Below are positions 18,650 through 27,642 of a DNA stretch of 64,000 bases, one piece after another. The DNA comes from Acinetobacter shaoyimingii (lineage in GTDB: Bacteria > Pseudomonadota > Gammaproteobacteria > Pseudomonadales > Moraxellaceae). A program made the position numbers and the translations under genes. The stretch is taken from positions 2,728,001 through 2,792,000 of the forward strand of contig NZ_CP049801.1 in NCBI RefSeq assembly GCF_011578045.1, written 5' to 3'. The notes under the pieces were generated by a model. It had not been told where the DNA came from and searched no databases. It saw only the letters and a program-made list of their open reading frames with translations. The stretch's first letter is position 1. Each line of letters begins with the position of its first letter.

Positions 18650-19018
18650 TTATCCAGCAGTGAGATATTTTTTTATGACATCAATCAATTGTGCTTCATC
18701 GACAGGCTTAGTCAAATAATCACTTGCTCCCTGTCTTTTACCCCATACACGATCAGTATCTTGATCCTTTGTACTGACAATCACAACAGGAATATGTTTT
18801 GTGAATTCTCCACGTGCAATTTGACGTGTTGCCTGAAATCCATTCACACCAGGCATTACGACATCCATGAGCACCAAATCTGGTCGTTCAGCATTTGCCA
18901 AAGTAACGCCATCTGCACCATTAGTCGCTTCTAAGATTTCATAACCATGCTTAGTCAGTATTTCTTTAAAACGAAACATTTCTGTTGGTGAGTCATCTAC
19001 AACAAGTATACGTGCCAT
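18650..19018 (-). CDS. pilH: PilH response regulator
   Basis: A single receiver domain of 122 residues. The start at 19018 (MARILVVDDS) is chosen because GGGGA lies about six bases upstream; the upstream ATG seven codons earlier has none. The acidic pocket is VVDDS (Asp8/Asp9), the phospho-acceptor Asp52 (LMDVVMPGVNG) and the conserved Lys in YLTKPVD. In Pseudomonas PilH works against PilG, favouring pilus retraction or acting as a phosphate sink. Confidence 0.95.
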   Translation of the reverse strand: MARILVVDDSPTEMFRFKEILTKHGYEILEATNGADGVTLANAERPDLVLMDVVMPGVNGFQATRQIARGEFTKHIPVVIVSTKDQDTDRVWGKRQGASDYLTKPVDEAQLIDVIKKYLTAG

Positions 19019-19043
19019 TATTTTCCCCAAAAAATACAATTCA

Positions 19044-19427
19044 TTATGCTTGAACGTGATTACGAATTGCTGTTAATAACTCGTCTTTACTAAACGGTTT
19101 TGTAAGATATTCATCTGAGCCGACTACGCGACCTTTAGCTTGATCAAATAACCCGTCTTTACTCGACAGCATAATGACTGGGATATTTTGATAACTTTGA
19201 GAATTCTTGATCAACGCACACGTTTGATATCCATCTAAACGCGGCATCATAATATCGACAAAAACAATATCTGGATTCACTTCAGCGATCTTTGAAAGCG
19301 CTTCAAAACCATCTACAGCGGTGACTACATTAAAACCTTCTCTCTGTAATAAAGTCTCAGCTGTTCGGCGTATCGTTTTCGAATCATCAATGACCATAAT
19401 TTTGAGATTTTGCAATTTATCGTCCAT
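19044..19427 (-). CDS. pilG: PilG response regulator
   Basis: A 127-residue receiver-only protein: MVIDDSKTIRRTAETLL (Asp14/Asp15), phospho-acceptor Asp58 (FVDIMMPRLDG), and switch Lys in YLTKPFSKDEL. It is the first gene of the operon. In the pilus system PilG drives extension through PilB and adenylate cyclase control. The upstream region (19428-19702) is AT-rich and shared with the divergent gene. No unambiguous promoter boxes stand out. Confidence 0.95.
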   Translation of the reverse strand: MDDKLQNLKIMVIDDSKTIRRTAETLLQREGFNVVTAVDGFEALSKIAEVNPDIVFVDIMMPRLDGYQTCALIKNSQSYQNIPVIMLSSKDGLFDQAKGRVVGSDEYLTKPFSKDELLTAIRNHVQA

Positions 19428-19702
19428 TTATAGACCCTTCCCACAGAACTGTATTAAGCAGAGATTTACTAATTTATTTTTACAATATTCATTGTTTTTT
19501 AACATATATTTACTATCTTTTTCAATGTACATTTGAGCAACAAAGTTTAACACGTCATTAAAGTAACTTAAAACAGTTAACCCGTTCATGTAAATAGTTG
19601 GATTTTTTCCATTTCTATATTTATAAATTTTAAGCAACACCTTAAAATAACGATGTTATTTGTAAAAAACAAATAAAATTATATAAATTTTTGGAGGGAT
19701 AT

Positions 19703-20347
19703 ATGAACAGATTTAGCACTTTTTTTTCCCCTCTCAGCTTATTAAGAGTACCTCAACTGTTGCCTTTTTTGTTTATTGTTTTGTCGATTTTTATATCGAG
19801 TGAGTTACTTGCTCAATCTACAGCAAAGGCTAAGTGGTATCGCTATTATGATAAAAATGGGGTTGCCAATATCAGCAGTACGGTTAGTCCTGAGCATTTA
19901 CGTCATGGCTATGAAGCCCTTGATCGTAATATGCAAGTGATCCGTAAAAACAAACCCTATGATGCCAAATATGAGATACGCAATGCTGCTGAAATTCAGA
20001 GAAAAGCCCGTCAACAAAGTGAAGATTTAAAGCTAAAACGTGCTTATGGAACTAGTCAAGTTGCAGTCAATAAACGCAATGACATGTTAAAAAAAATCAC
20101 TAAACAAATTGCGATGACTCAACAGGAGTTAAAAACTGTAGAGAATGACTACTTAATTTTGAAGCAAGATGAAAATAAATATATCAAAAAGAAAAAACCT
20201 GTACCTTCTGACCTAAAAAACCGTATCCATTACAATATTCAGAATACTCAAAACATAAAAACAAGAATCGAATCTTTACAAACGGAATATCGAAATACGC
20301 AAGCAGAATACGACATAATTATTAAACGATTAAAAAATCTCGAATAA
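19703..20347 (+). CDS. Secreted DUF4124-like protein with coiled coil
   Basis: The ATG at 19703 is preferred: GGAGGG lies four bases upstream, and the longer frame would need a TTG inside that site. The product is about 214 residues with an N-terminal signal sequence (hydrophobic about 16-36, then LAQS). The first mature segment, KWYRYYDKNGVANIS, resembles DUF4124. A long charged helix likely to form a coiled coil (about 95-214) follows. It precedes the efflux adaptor by 27 bases, so the three genes may form an operon, but a role in efflux is not shown. Confidence 0.65.
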   Translation: MNRFSTFFSPLSLLRVPQLLPFLFIVLSIFISSELLAQSTAKAKWYRYYDKNGVANISSTVSPEHLRHGYEALDRNMQVIRKNKPYDAKYEIRNAAEIQRKARQQSEDLKLKRAYGTSQVAVNKRNDMLKKITKQIAMTQQELKTVENDYLILKQDENKYIKKKKPVPSDLKNRIHYNIQNTQNIKTRIESLQTEYRNTQAEYDIIIKRLKNLE

Positions 20348-20374
20348 AACGAATGAATTTTAGGATTTTCAAAT

Positions 20375-21496
20375 ATGCCATCATTACAACAAAGAGTATT
20401 TGGTCCATTTTATACTGTCAAAATTACAACACTCTGTCTAACCTTTTCGTTATTTGGGTGCCATCAACAAGAACAACAAAGTACGGCACCCAGCACTAAA
20501 ACCCAACCTATTGAATTGATTCAAAAGGATATTATTCCAGTTCAAACAGGTGCAGTTCGCAATAAAGTTTCCTTTTCAGGCACGATTCGTGCAGTAAACC
20601 AAAGCTCTGTTCAAGCACTTGTATCCGCCACCGCTATACATGTCAATGTACAAGTCGGTCAGTCCGTTGCTAAAAATCAAGTGCTGGTTGAGCTCAATAA
20701 TCAAGACAATGCATCCCGTTTGGCACAAACCCAAGCCAATTTAGCCACTGCTCAAGCGCAAGCGCAACAGGCACTCAATATGGTTCAACGTAAGAAACGA
20801 TTACTCGACCAAGGCTTTATCTCAAAAGTTGAGTATGAGCAAGCTCAAGTTGAACACAAAGCCCAACTTGAAAATGTTAAAGCGCAACAAGCCAATGTCA
20901 ACATCGCAACTAAAGCCAATCAAGATGGCGTAATTCGTAGCCCAATTCAGGGAGTAATTACTAAACGTCAAGTTGAACCCGGTCAAACGGTTGCAGCAGG
21001 TCAAACGTTATTTGATGTTGTCGATCCAACAAAACTTGAAATTCAAGCAAAACTTCCTGCAGAACAGCAAGCCGTTTTACGTGTGGGCAATAATATTGAA
21101 TACACCATTCAAGGTAACCCACAAAAATTATCAGCAACCATCGTACGTGTATCCCCTATCGCGGATTTGAGCAGCCGTCAAATTGAATTCTTTGCAACCC
21201 CAAATAGCACAATCAATTCACTAAGTATTGGAACCTTTGTTGAAGGCAATATTTTAAGTACCAATCAAATCCAAGGACAAATTGTACCTCTTGATTTAAT
21301 TCAAGATTTACAAAGTAAACCATATCTTTGGGTGATTCGTGACAAAAAAGTGCTTCAGGTGTTTGTAAAGGTTCTAGAACAACAATTAAATGACAATACT
21401 GCTGTGGTTGAAGGCTTACTCCCTCAAGATTTAATTAGTCGGATTAAATTCACCAATAGCGATCTCAACAAACCTGTCCATATCAGTGCTCAGTAA
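20375..21496 (+). CDS. RND efflux periplasmic adaptor (membrane fusion lipoprotein)
   Basis: 373 residues. The signal sequence ends in a lipobox-like LFGC (Cys29), so it is probably lipid-anchored. The barrel-sandwich halves are at about 65-100 and 175-215 (RSPIQGVITKRQVEPGQTV). The alpha-hairpin is Gln/Ala-rich between them (about 105-170), and the beta-barrel and membrane-proximal parts follow. It belongs to the AcrA/MexA-type family. It lies 15 bases before the RND permease and forms a pump with it. Substrates cannot be read from sequence. Confidence 0.92.
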   Translation: MPSLQQRVFGPFYTVKITTLCLTFSLFGCHQQEQQSTAPSTKTQPIELIQKDIIPVQTGAVRNKVSFSGTIRAVNQSSVQALVSATAIHVNVQVGQSVAKNQVLVELNNQDNASRLAQTQANLATAQAQAQQALNMVQRKKRLLDQGFISKVEYEQAQVEHKAQLENVKAQQANVNIATKANQDGVIRSPIQGVITKRQVEPGQTVAAGQTLFDVVDPTKLEIQAKLPAEQQAVLRVGNNIEYTIQGNPQKLSATIVRVSPIADLSSRQIEFFATPNSTINSLSIGTFVEGNILSTNQIQGQIVPLDLIQDLQSKPYLWVIRDKKVLQVFVKVLEQQLNDNTAVVEGLLPQDLISRIKFTNSDLNKPVHISAQ

Positions 21497-21511
21497 AATA
21501 GGATAATCGTT

Positions 21512-24500
21512 ATGTGGTTAACACGAATCAGCGTTAAATATCCTGTTTTTACGATCATGATGATGCTCTGCCTTATGGTGGTCGGATTATCATCTTGGAA
21601 AAGAATGGGCGTAGAAGAATTTCCGAATGTTGATTTCCCTTTTGTGGTGGTCTATACCAACTATCCAGGTGCTTCACCTGAAACGGTCGAGTCTGAAATC
21701 ACAAAAAAAATGGAAGACAAGATTAATACCATTTCTGGCATCAAACAGGTTATTTCGCAATCCAGTGAAGGCTTGTCGACGATCATTGTTGAGTTTAACC
21801 TTGATGTCCCTTCAATGTCTGCCGCTCAGGATGTCCGCGATAAAATCGCACCTGTTTCAGCAGAATTTCGAGATGAAATTAGTGATCCGATCGTAGAACG
21901 CTATGACCCCATGGCCAATGCAGTAATGTCCGTGGTGTTCGAATCTGACAACATGTCTTTGCGTGAACTGAGCTCGTATCTGAATCAAAGAATTGTGCCA
22001 CAACTTCGAACCGTTTCAGGTGTGGGTACGGTCAATTTACTTGGTGATGCCCAACGTCAAATTCGGATTGCAGTGAACCCGCAAAAGCTCCAAAGCTATG
22101 GCATTGGGGTCGATCGCGTCATTAACACATTAAAAGGTGAAAATATTGAAGTTCCAGGAGGAACGCTCAAACAACAAAACTCTGAACTTGTGGTCGAGGT
22201 CAAATCTCGTGTCATTCATCCACAATCCTTTGGTGATCTCATTATTGCCAACAAAAATGGCGCTCCGATTTATTTGAAACAAGTGGCGGATATTCAAGAC
22301 AGCCAAGCAGAACTCGAATCGAGTGCATATTTGAACGGTAAATCTGCCGTGGCGATGGACATTTTACGCAGTTCAGACTCCAACGTGATTAAAGTCGTTG
22401 ATGCGACTTATAAAACCTTAGATAAAGTCAAAACACAGCTTCCTAAAGGCACTACATTAAAAGTAGTGGTCGATACATCAAAAGGCATTCGTGCAAGTAT
22501 TAAAGATGTGGCACGTACCATTATTGAAGGTGGTGTACTTGCGATTCTGATTGTCTTGCTTTTCTTGGGTTCATTTAGATCCACCGCCATTACTGCCCTC
22601 ACTTTGCCTATTTCTTTATTGGGTACGCTGACATTCATTTGGGCATTTGGTTTCACCATCAATATGATGACATTACTTGCTTTATCCCTGAGCATTGGTC
22701 TATTGATTGATGATGCGATTGTGGTTCGTGAAAATATCGTTCGGCATACAGACATGGGGAAAGACCATGTCACTGCAGCACTCGAAGGAACTCAAGAAAT
22801 TGGTTTAGCTGTATTGGCCACCACCCTAACCATTGTCGCAGTATTTTTACCTGTGGCATTCATGGGCGGAATCATCGGTCGATTTTTCTATCAATTTGGT
22901 GTCTGTGTGAGTACCGCAGTACTCATTTCGATGTTTGTCAGTTTCACACTCGATCCTATGCTCTCTGCGCATTGGGCTGAAAAACATGACCCCAATAAAA
23001 AACCCAATCGTATTCAGCGCTTCTTTACATGGATTTCTGATCGCTTAGACCGCTTAACCCATGTCTATGAACGCCTTCTTAAACTGGCGTTGCGTTTTAG
23101 ATTTATCACCATCATGATCGCTGTTGCCTCATTATTTGGCGCTTTAGTGCTCTCTAAAATGATTGGTACGGAGTTTGTGCCAGTGCCAGATAAAGGCGAA
23201 ATACGTGTTAAGTTTGAAACCCCTGTCGATTCATCTTTAGAATATTCACAAGCCAAGTTACAGCAAGTTGATGCAATCATTCGTGCACAGTCTTATGTTA
23301 AATCAACCTATGGGGTGATTAACGGCGTCACTGATCGAGGGAAAAATCACGTGAGTATTCGGGTTAGTGTGATTCCACGTCAGGAACGTAAAGAAACATT
23401 ATCAGATTTGAACAATTTATTGCGAAATCAACTGAAAAATGTGGCAGGTATTACCATTACCTCTGTTGCATCAGCCGATGAAACCGTTTCTGGTGGTCAA
23501 AAACCGATTTTGATCTCTATTAAAGGTCCTGATCTAGACGAACTGCAAAAAATTTCAGACCGCTTCTTGGCGCAATTGGAAAAAATTGATGGCATTGTCG
23601 ATTTAGAAAGCTCTCTAAAGGAACCTAAACCTACTTTAGAAGTACATATCAATCGGGTTCTTGCTAATGATTTAGGCTTGTCTGTCAACCAAATAGCCAA
23701 TGTTATTCGTCCTTTACTGGCAGGAGATGATGTCACGACTTGGCGAGATGAAAAGGGAGAAAATTATGATGTGAATTTACAGCTCTCTGATGATAAACGC
23801 ACCCTACCAAGTGATATTCAAAACTTGTATTTGACCTCACAAAAAGTCGATGCGACCAATCAACAAATTTTGGTTCCACTGGCAAGTGTTGCCAAATTAG
23901 AAGAAAGCTTAGGTGCATCACAAATTAACCGACGTGAATTGGCACGTGAAGTTCTGGTTGAAGCCAATACCTCTGGTCGCCCTGCTGGAGACATTGGTCG
24001 TGATATTACAGCGCTTGAAGAAAAGTTTGATTTACCTGCGGGATATAGCTTTGCTACCCAAGGTTCAAACAAAGATATGGCTGAATCAGCAGGCTATGCA
24101 ATTACAGCAATTTCATTGTCTGTGGTGTTCATCTACATTGTATTAGGTTCACAATTTAATAGTTTCCTTCATCCTGCTGCAATTATGGCTTCATTACCGC
24201 TATCATTGATTGGGGTATTTCTGGCTCTATTTGTATTTAGATCAACCATGAATTTATTCTCTATTATCGGGATTATTATGCTCATGGGGCTGGTCACCAA
24301 GAATGCCATCCTCCTCATTGACTTTATTAAGAAGGCCATGGAAAGGGGTGAAACAAGGTATGACGCGATCTTGGCTGCAGGCACAACGCGTTTACGCCCC
24401 ATCTTAATGACCACAAGTGCCATGGTCATGGGGATGATTCCGCTTGCCTTAGGCCTAGGTGAAGGGGGTGAACAAAGTGCACCGATGGCACATGCAGTGA

Positions 24501-24616
24501 TTGGTGGTGTCATTACCTCCACCCTCTTGACCTTGGTTGTTGTTCCCGTGATCTTTACCTACTTAGATGACTTTAAGAACTTTATGATGCGTCAAATGCG
24601 AAAAATCGTGTCATAA
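21512..24616 (+). CDS. RND (HAE-1) efflux permease
   Basis: A 1034-residue inner-membrane proton antiporter with the 12-TM AcrB-type plan: TM1 at the N-terminus, then a large periplasmic loop (about 30-335), TM2-6, a second loop (about 560-860), then the C-terminal TM block. Proton-relay residues are present: Asp400-Asp401 in SIGLLIDDAIVVREN and Lys930 in GLVTKNAILLIDF. It resembles the shorter HAE-1 permeases that export drugs, dyes or lipophilic compounds. No outer-membrane channel gene follows, so the pump must borrow one. A hairpin terminator separates it from proS. Confidence 0.93.
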   Translation: MWLTRISVKYPVFTIMMMLCLMVVGLSSWKRMGVEEFPNVDFPFVVVYTNYPGASPETVESEITKKMEDKINTISGIKQVISQSSEGLSTIIVEFNLDVPSMSAAQDVRDKIAPVSAEFRDEISDPIVERYDPMANAVMSVVFESDNMSLRELSSYLNQRIVPQLRTVSGVGTVNLLGDAQRQIRIAVNPQKLQSYGIGVDRVINTLKGENIEVPGGTLKQQNSELVVEVKSRVIHPQSFGDLIIANKNGAPIYLKQVADIQDSQAELESSAYLNGKSAVAMDILRSSDSNVIKVVDATYKTLDKVKTQLPKGTTLKVVVDTSKGIRASIKDVARTIIEGGVLAILIVLLFLGSFRSTAITALTLPISLLGTLTFIWAFGFTINMMTLLALSLSIGLLIDDAIVVRENIVRHTDMGKDHVTAALEGTQEIGLAVLATTLTIVAVFLPVAFMGGIIGRFFYQFGVCVSTAVLISMFVSFTLDPMLSAHWAEKHDPNKKPNRIQRFFTWISDRLDRLTHVYERLLKLALRFRFITIMIAVASLFGALVLSKMIGTEFVPVPDKGEIRVKFETPVDSSLEYSQAKLQQVDAIIRAQSYVKSTYGVINGVTDRGKNHVSIRVSVIPRQERKETLSDLNNLLRNQLKNVAGITITSVASADETVSGGQKPILISIKGPDLDELQKISDRFLAQLEKIDGIVDLESSLKEPKPTLEVHINRVLANDLGLSVNQIANVIRPLLAGDDVTTWRDEKGENYDVNLQLSDDKRTLPSDIQNLYLTSQKVDATNQQILVPLASVAKLEESLGASQINRRELAREVLVEANTSGRPAGDIGRDITALEEKFDLPAGYSFATQGSNKDMAESAGYAITAISLSVVFIYIVLGSQFNSFLHPAAIMASLPLSLIGVFLALFVFRSTMNLFSIIGIIMLMGLVTKNAILLIDFIKKAMERGETRYDAILAAGTTRLRPILMTTSAMVMGMIPLALGLGEGGEQSAPMAHAVIGGVITSTLLTLVVVPVIFTYLDDFKNFMMRQMRKIVS

Positions 24617-24629
24617 TATGATCAAATGT

Positions 24630-24667
24630 AATGAGGTGTCATTTTAAAAATGTTCACCTCATTTTTT
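24630..24667 (+). terminator. Terminator after the RND operon
   Basis: AATGAGGTG (24630-24638) pairs with CACCTCATT (24655-24663) over a 16-base loop that itself contains ATTTT/AAAAT. It is followed by T6. Confidence 0.8.
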
Positions 24668-24712
24668 ATCGTATAATCTTATGCTTTAACGCTTATTATC
24701 AGGACAGTTTCC

Positions 24713-26428
24713 ATGCGCGCGAGTCGCTTTTTATTTGCAACGTTAAGAGAAACCCCAAACGACGCTGAAGTGATTTCACATCAGCTCATGTTACGTGCGG
24801 GTATGATTCGTAAATTGGCTTCAGGTTTGTACACTTGGCTGCCGATGGGCGTTCGTGTGCTAAATAAAGTTGAAGCGATTGTTCGTGAAGAAATGGATCG
24901 TGCGGGTTCATTACAAGTACTTATGCCTGTCACTCAACCTGCAAGTCTTTGGGAGGAATCTGGTCGCTATGTTCAATATGGTCCAGAGCTTTTACGCTTT
25001 AAAGACCGTCATAGCAATGATTTTGTCCTTGGACCAACGCATGAAGAAGTGATCACTGATCTTGCGCGTAACGAGCTCAAAAGCTACAAACAATTACCTG
25101 CAAACTTCTACCAAGTCCAAACCAAATTCCGTGACGAAATTCGTCCACGTTTTGGTGTAATGCGTTCACGTGAATTCATTATGAAAGATGCGTATTCTTT
25201 CCACGCAGACCAAGAATCATTACAACAAACTTATGACGAAATGTACGATGCTTACTGCCGTATCTTTACACGTCTTGGTCTAAACTTCCGCCCAGTTCAA
25301 GCAGATACAGGTTCAATTGGGGGTTCAGGTTCACACGAATTCCATGTATTGGCATCAAGCGGTGAAGACGACATCGCATTCTCAACTGAATCAGATTATG
25401 CTGCTAACGTTGAAATGGCTGAAGCTGTACTGGTTGGTGAACGAGCTGCACCATCTCAAGAATTGAAAATTGTAGATACACCAAACCAAAAAACCATTGC
25501 GGATGTATCAGCTTTCTTAAATGCTGATCCTGCTCAATCTGTGAAAGCTCTTTTGGTTCAAGGTGTGGCTGAAGAAGGTCAAACAGCGCCAGTGGTTGCT
25601 TTATTCCTTCGTGGTGATCATGAACTCAATGAAATTAAAGCTGAAAAGCACCCACTCATTGCTTCACCTTTGACATTTGCAACTGAAGCGCAAATTGCTG
25701 AATTAGGCTTAACTGTAGGATATATTGGTCCACAAGGTTTGGTTGAAAAAGGCTTAACTGTCATTGTGGACCGTGCAGCTTCTGTATTATCAGATTTTGT
25801 TGCGGGTGCAAACGAAGCAGATAAACACGCAACTGGCGTAAACTGGGAACGTGATGCACAATTTACGGAAGTTTATGACTTACGTAATGTGGTTGAAGGT
25901 GATCCATCTCCAGATGGCAAAGGTACGATTCAAATCAAACGTGGTATTGAAGTGGGTCACATCTTCCAATTGGGTAAAAAATACTCTGAAGCTTTAGGCT
26001 GTAAAGTTCTTGGTAAAGATGGTAAGCCATTCACTGTGACCATGGGTTGTTACGGTATTGGTGTAACACGTGTTGTTGCATCTGCAATTGAACAAAACTT
26101 TGACGAAAAAGGCATTATTTGGCCTGAAGCGATTGCGCCATTTGAAGTTGCTATTGTGCCAATGAATGCGCACAAATCACCACGCACTTTAGAAGCAGCT
26201 GAAGCATTGTATGCTGAGCTTCAAGCTGCGGGTTATGACGTATTACTCGATGACCGTGATGAACGTCCAGGTGTTAAATTCTCTGATCTTGAAATTACAG
26301 GTATTCCACACCGTATCGTGATTGGTGAAAAAGGTTTGGATGCAGGTACTTTTGAATACAAAGGTCGACGTGACGCTGAATCGATCAACATTAGCAAAGA
26401 TGAATTATTGGCAAAAATTGCAAAATAA
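24713..26428 (+). CDS. proS: Prolyl-tRNA synthetase
   Basis: 571 residues, the bacterial-type ProS that joins proline to tRNA-Pro. Class II motif 1 lies near residue 70, motif 2 is [20 protein letters not shown] (about 139-158), and motif 3 is [15 protein letters not shown] (about 444-458). The long insertion between motifs 2 and 3 (about 225-405) is the Ala-tRNA-Pro editing domain. The anticodon-binding domain is at the end (about 475-571). A TATAAT box at 24672-24677 lies 35 bases upstream of the ATG and may be its -10 element. Confidence 0.98.
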   Translation: MRASRFLFATLRETPNDAEVISHQLMLRAGMIRKLASGLYTWLPMGVRVLNKVEAIVREEMDRAGSLQVLMPVTQPASLWEESGRYVQYGPELLRFKDRHSNDFVLGPTHEEVITDLARNELKSYKQLPANFYQVQTKFRDEIRPRFGVMRSREFIMKDAYSFHADQESLQQTYDEMYDAYCRIFTRLGLNFRPVQADTGSIGGSGSHEFHVLASSGEDDIAFSTESDYAANVEMAEAVLVGERAAPSQELKIVDTPNQKTIADVSAFLNADPAQSVKALLVQGVAEEGQTAPVVALFLRGDHELNEIKAEKHPLIASPLTFATEAQIAELGLTVGYIGPQGLVEKGLTVIVDRAASVLSDFVAGANEADKHATGVNWERDAQFTEVYDLRNVVEGDPSPDGKGTIQIKRGIEVGHIFQLGKKYSEALGCKVLGKDGKPFTVTMGCYGIGVTRVVASAIEQNFDEKGIIWPEAIAPFEVAIVPMNAHKSPRTLEAAEALYAELQAAGYDVLLDDRDERPGVKFSDLEITGIPHRIVIGEKGLDAGTFEYKGRRDAESINISKDELLAKIAK

Positions 26429-26451
26429 TGATTGTTTGATTATAACTGTTT

Positions 26452-26480
26452 AAAAAATCCCGCTTCTTGCGGGATTTTTT
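26452..26480 (+). terminator. Terminator after proS
   Basis: AAAAAATCCCGC pairs with GCGGGATTTTTT around a TTCTT loop, a perfect 12-bp stem with T run. Confidence 0.93.
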
Positions 26481-26660
26481 ATTTCTGATCAAAGACTAAG
26501 GTCTGCTGACATTTCACAGATAGTTGCGCGATAAACACTTTTTGATGATACAAAGCAAGTTTTGCGCATTTAGTCATTCGAAAAAAGTGAAATATAGCGC
26601 ATGGTTAAAATATCAAAAGATCCTCATACATGAATGACCTAATTTATAAAATACGGATAC

Positions 26661-27608
26661 TCACAACCCACGAATATTGACTTTTAAGTCCTTAACCGAA
26701 ACACCCACTGCACCAAAGCTTCCCATTGAACCATTGGCTACACCATTAAAGACTGTAGGAGAAATTGTTCCAGACGTCCCTAGTGTGACATTGTTTAAGG
26801 CAATATTCATTTTACTGCTTACACCCTCTTGTCCAATCACCATGCCATCTGATGTAACTCCAGCATGAAGCCCATTCAATAAGAATCCAGTCGAGCTATT
26901 GGTCGCATTCATTTGTAAATCAAATTGTGCACCTGTATTTCCTGAAACTAACATGATTGGACAACCAGACCCCGTGCCACAAATGGATTGAATCGCACCA
27001 CTAAATTGAATCATATGACTTTGAGGCACATTGCCCAGTTGAATATTCACTTGCGGTTTATTGGTATTTTGAAAACTAATTTCAAACTGATTTGACTCAC
27101 TGCCAATATTCAGTATTTTTTTAACATCGGCATTTAAACTACCAGATGCAGAAAAAATAGATTGTTCAGAAGACAATGATGAAACTGAGCCTGCACTCGC
27201 CAAATACACTGAAAATGGACTGATTTTTATTGCTGAAATACTTTGACCAAAACCGACATCAATATTGGTAAATGCCTTGCCATTTCCACCATCTGTATCA
27301 ATCGCCATATTGATTGAAGCGTCACTATTTGCACCAACGAATTGCACACTTACTGGTGAGTTTTGAGTACCCGCAATGGTATAGGCCGCTCTACCTTTAT
27401 AGTCCTTCCCCATTATTGAAGAATTTAAGCCATTATTATCGATCAGCGAAACTTCATTAAAATTAATTTTTTCCGTACTCAAACCAATATTAATGCCATC
27501 TTGCCCTGTCGTTAACGCTAAGCTTTGATCATCCAAAGGTTGCATTGCCATGACCAAATTTGATGAACAACACAATGAAGCAATTAAGATCATTTTATTT
27601 TTTTTCAT
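26661..27608 (-). CDS. Secreted beta-rich protein with DUF6160-like N-terminus (cluster member 4)
   Basis: A 315-residue protein with a signal peptide (about 1-21, ending VMA). Directly after it comes the motif MQPLDDQSLALTTGQDGI, shared in form with the three genes upstream. The rest is Gly/Asn/Ser-rich and strand-like, with alternating hydrophobic residues and few charges, as in exported beta-solenoid or surface proteins. A single Cys pair (CGTGSGC) could form a disulfide. It is the last gene of the four-gene cluster, 34 bases after the 824-residue gene. The function is unknown. Confidence 0.7.
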   Translation of the reverse strand: MKKNKMILIASLCCSSNLVMAMQPLDDQSLALTTGQDGINIGLSTEKINFNEVSLIDNNGLNSSIMGKDYKGRAAYTIAGTQNSPVSVQFVGANSDASINMAIDTDGGNGKAFTNIDVGFGQSISAIKISPFSVYLASAGSVSSLSSEQSIFSASGSLNADVKKILNIGSESNQFEISFQNTNKPQVNIQLGNVPQSHMIQFSGAIQSICGTGSGCPIMLVSGNTGAQFDLQMNATNSSTGFLLNGLHAGVTSDGMVIGQEGVSSKMNIALNNVTLGTSGTISPTVFNGVANGSMGSFGAVGVSVKDLKVNIRGL

Positions 27609-27642
27609 TGCTCATTATCCTTAAATAATATGTCCTTATATT

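Noticed and set aside
19428-19640. 70-residue minus-strand frame upstream of pilG
   Set aside because: It fills the AT-rich promoter region, lacks a ribosome site and has no protein-like pattern.
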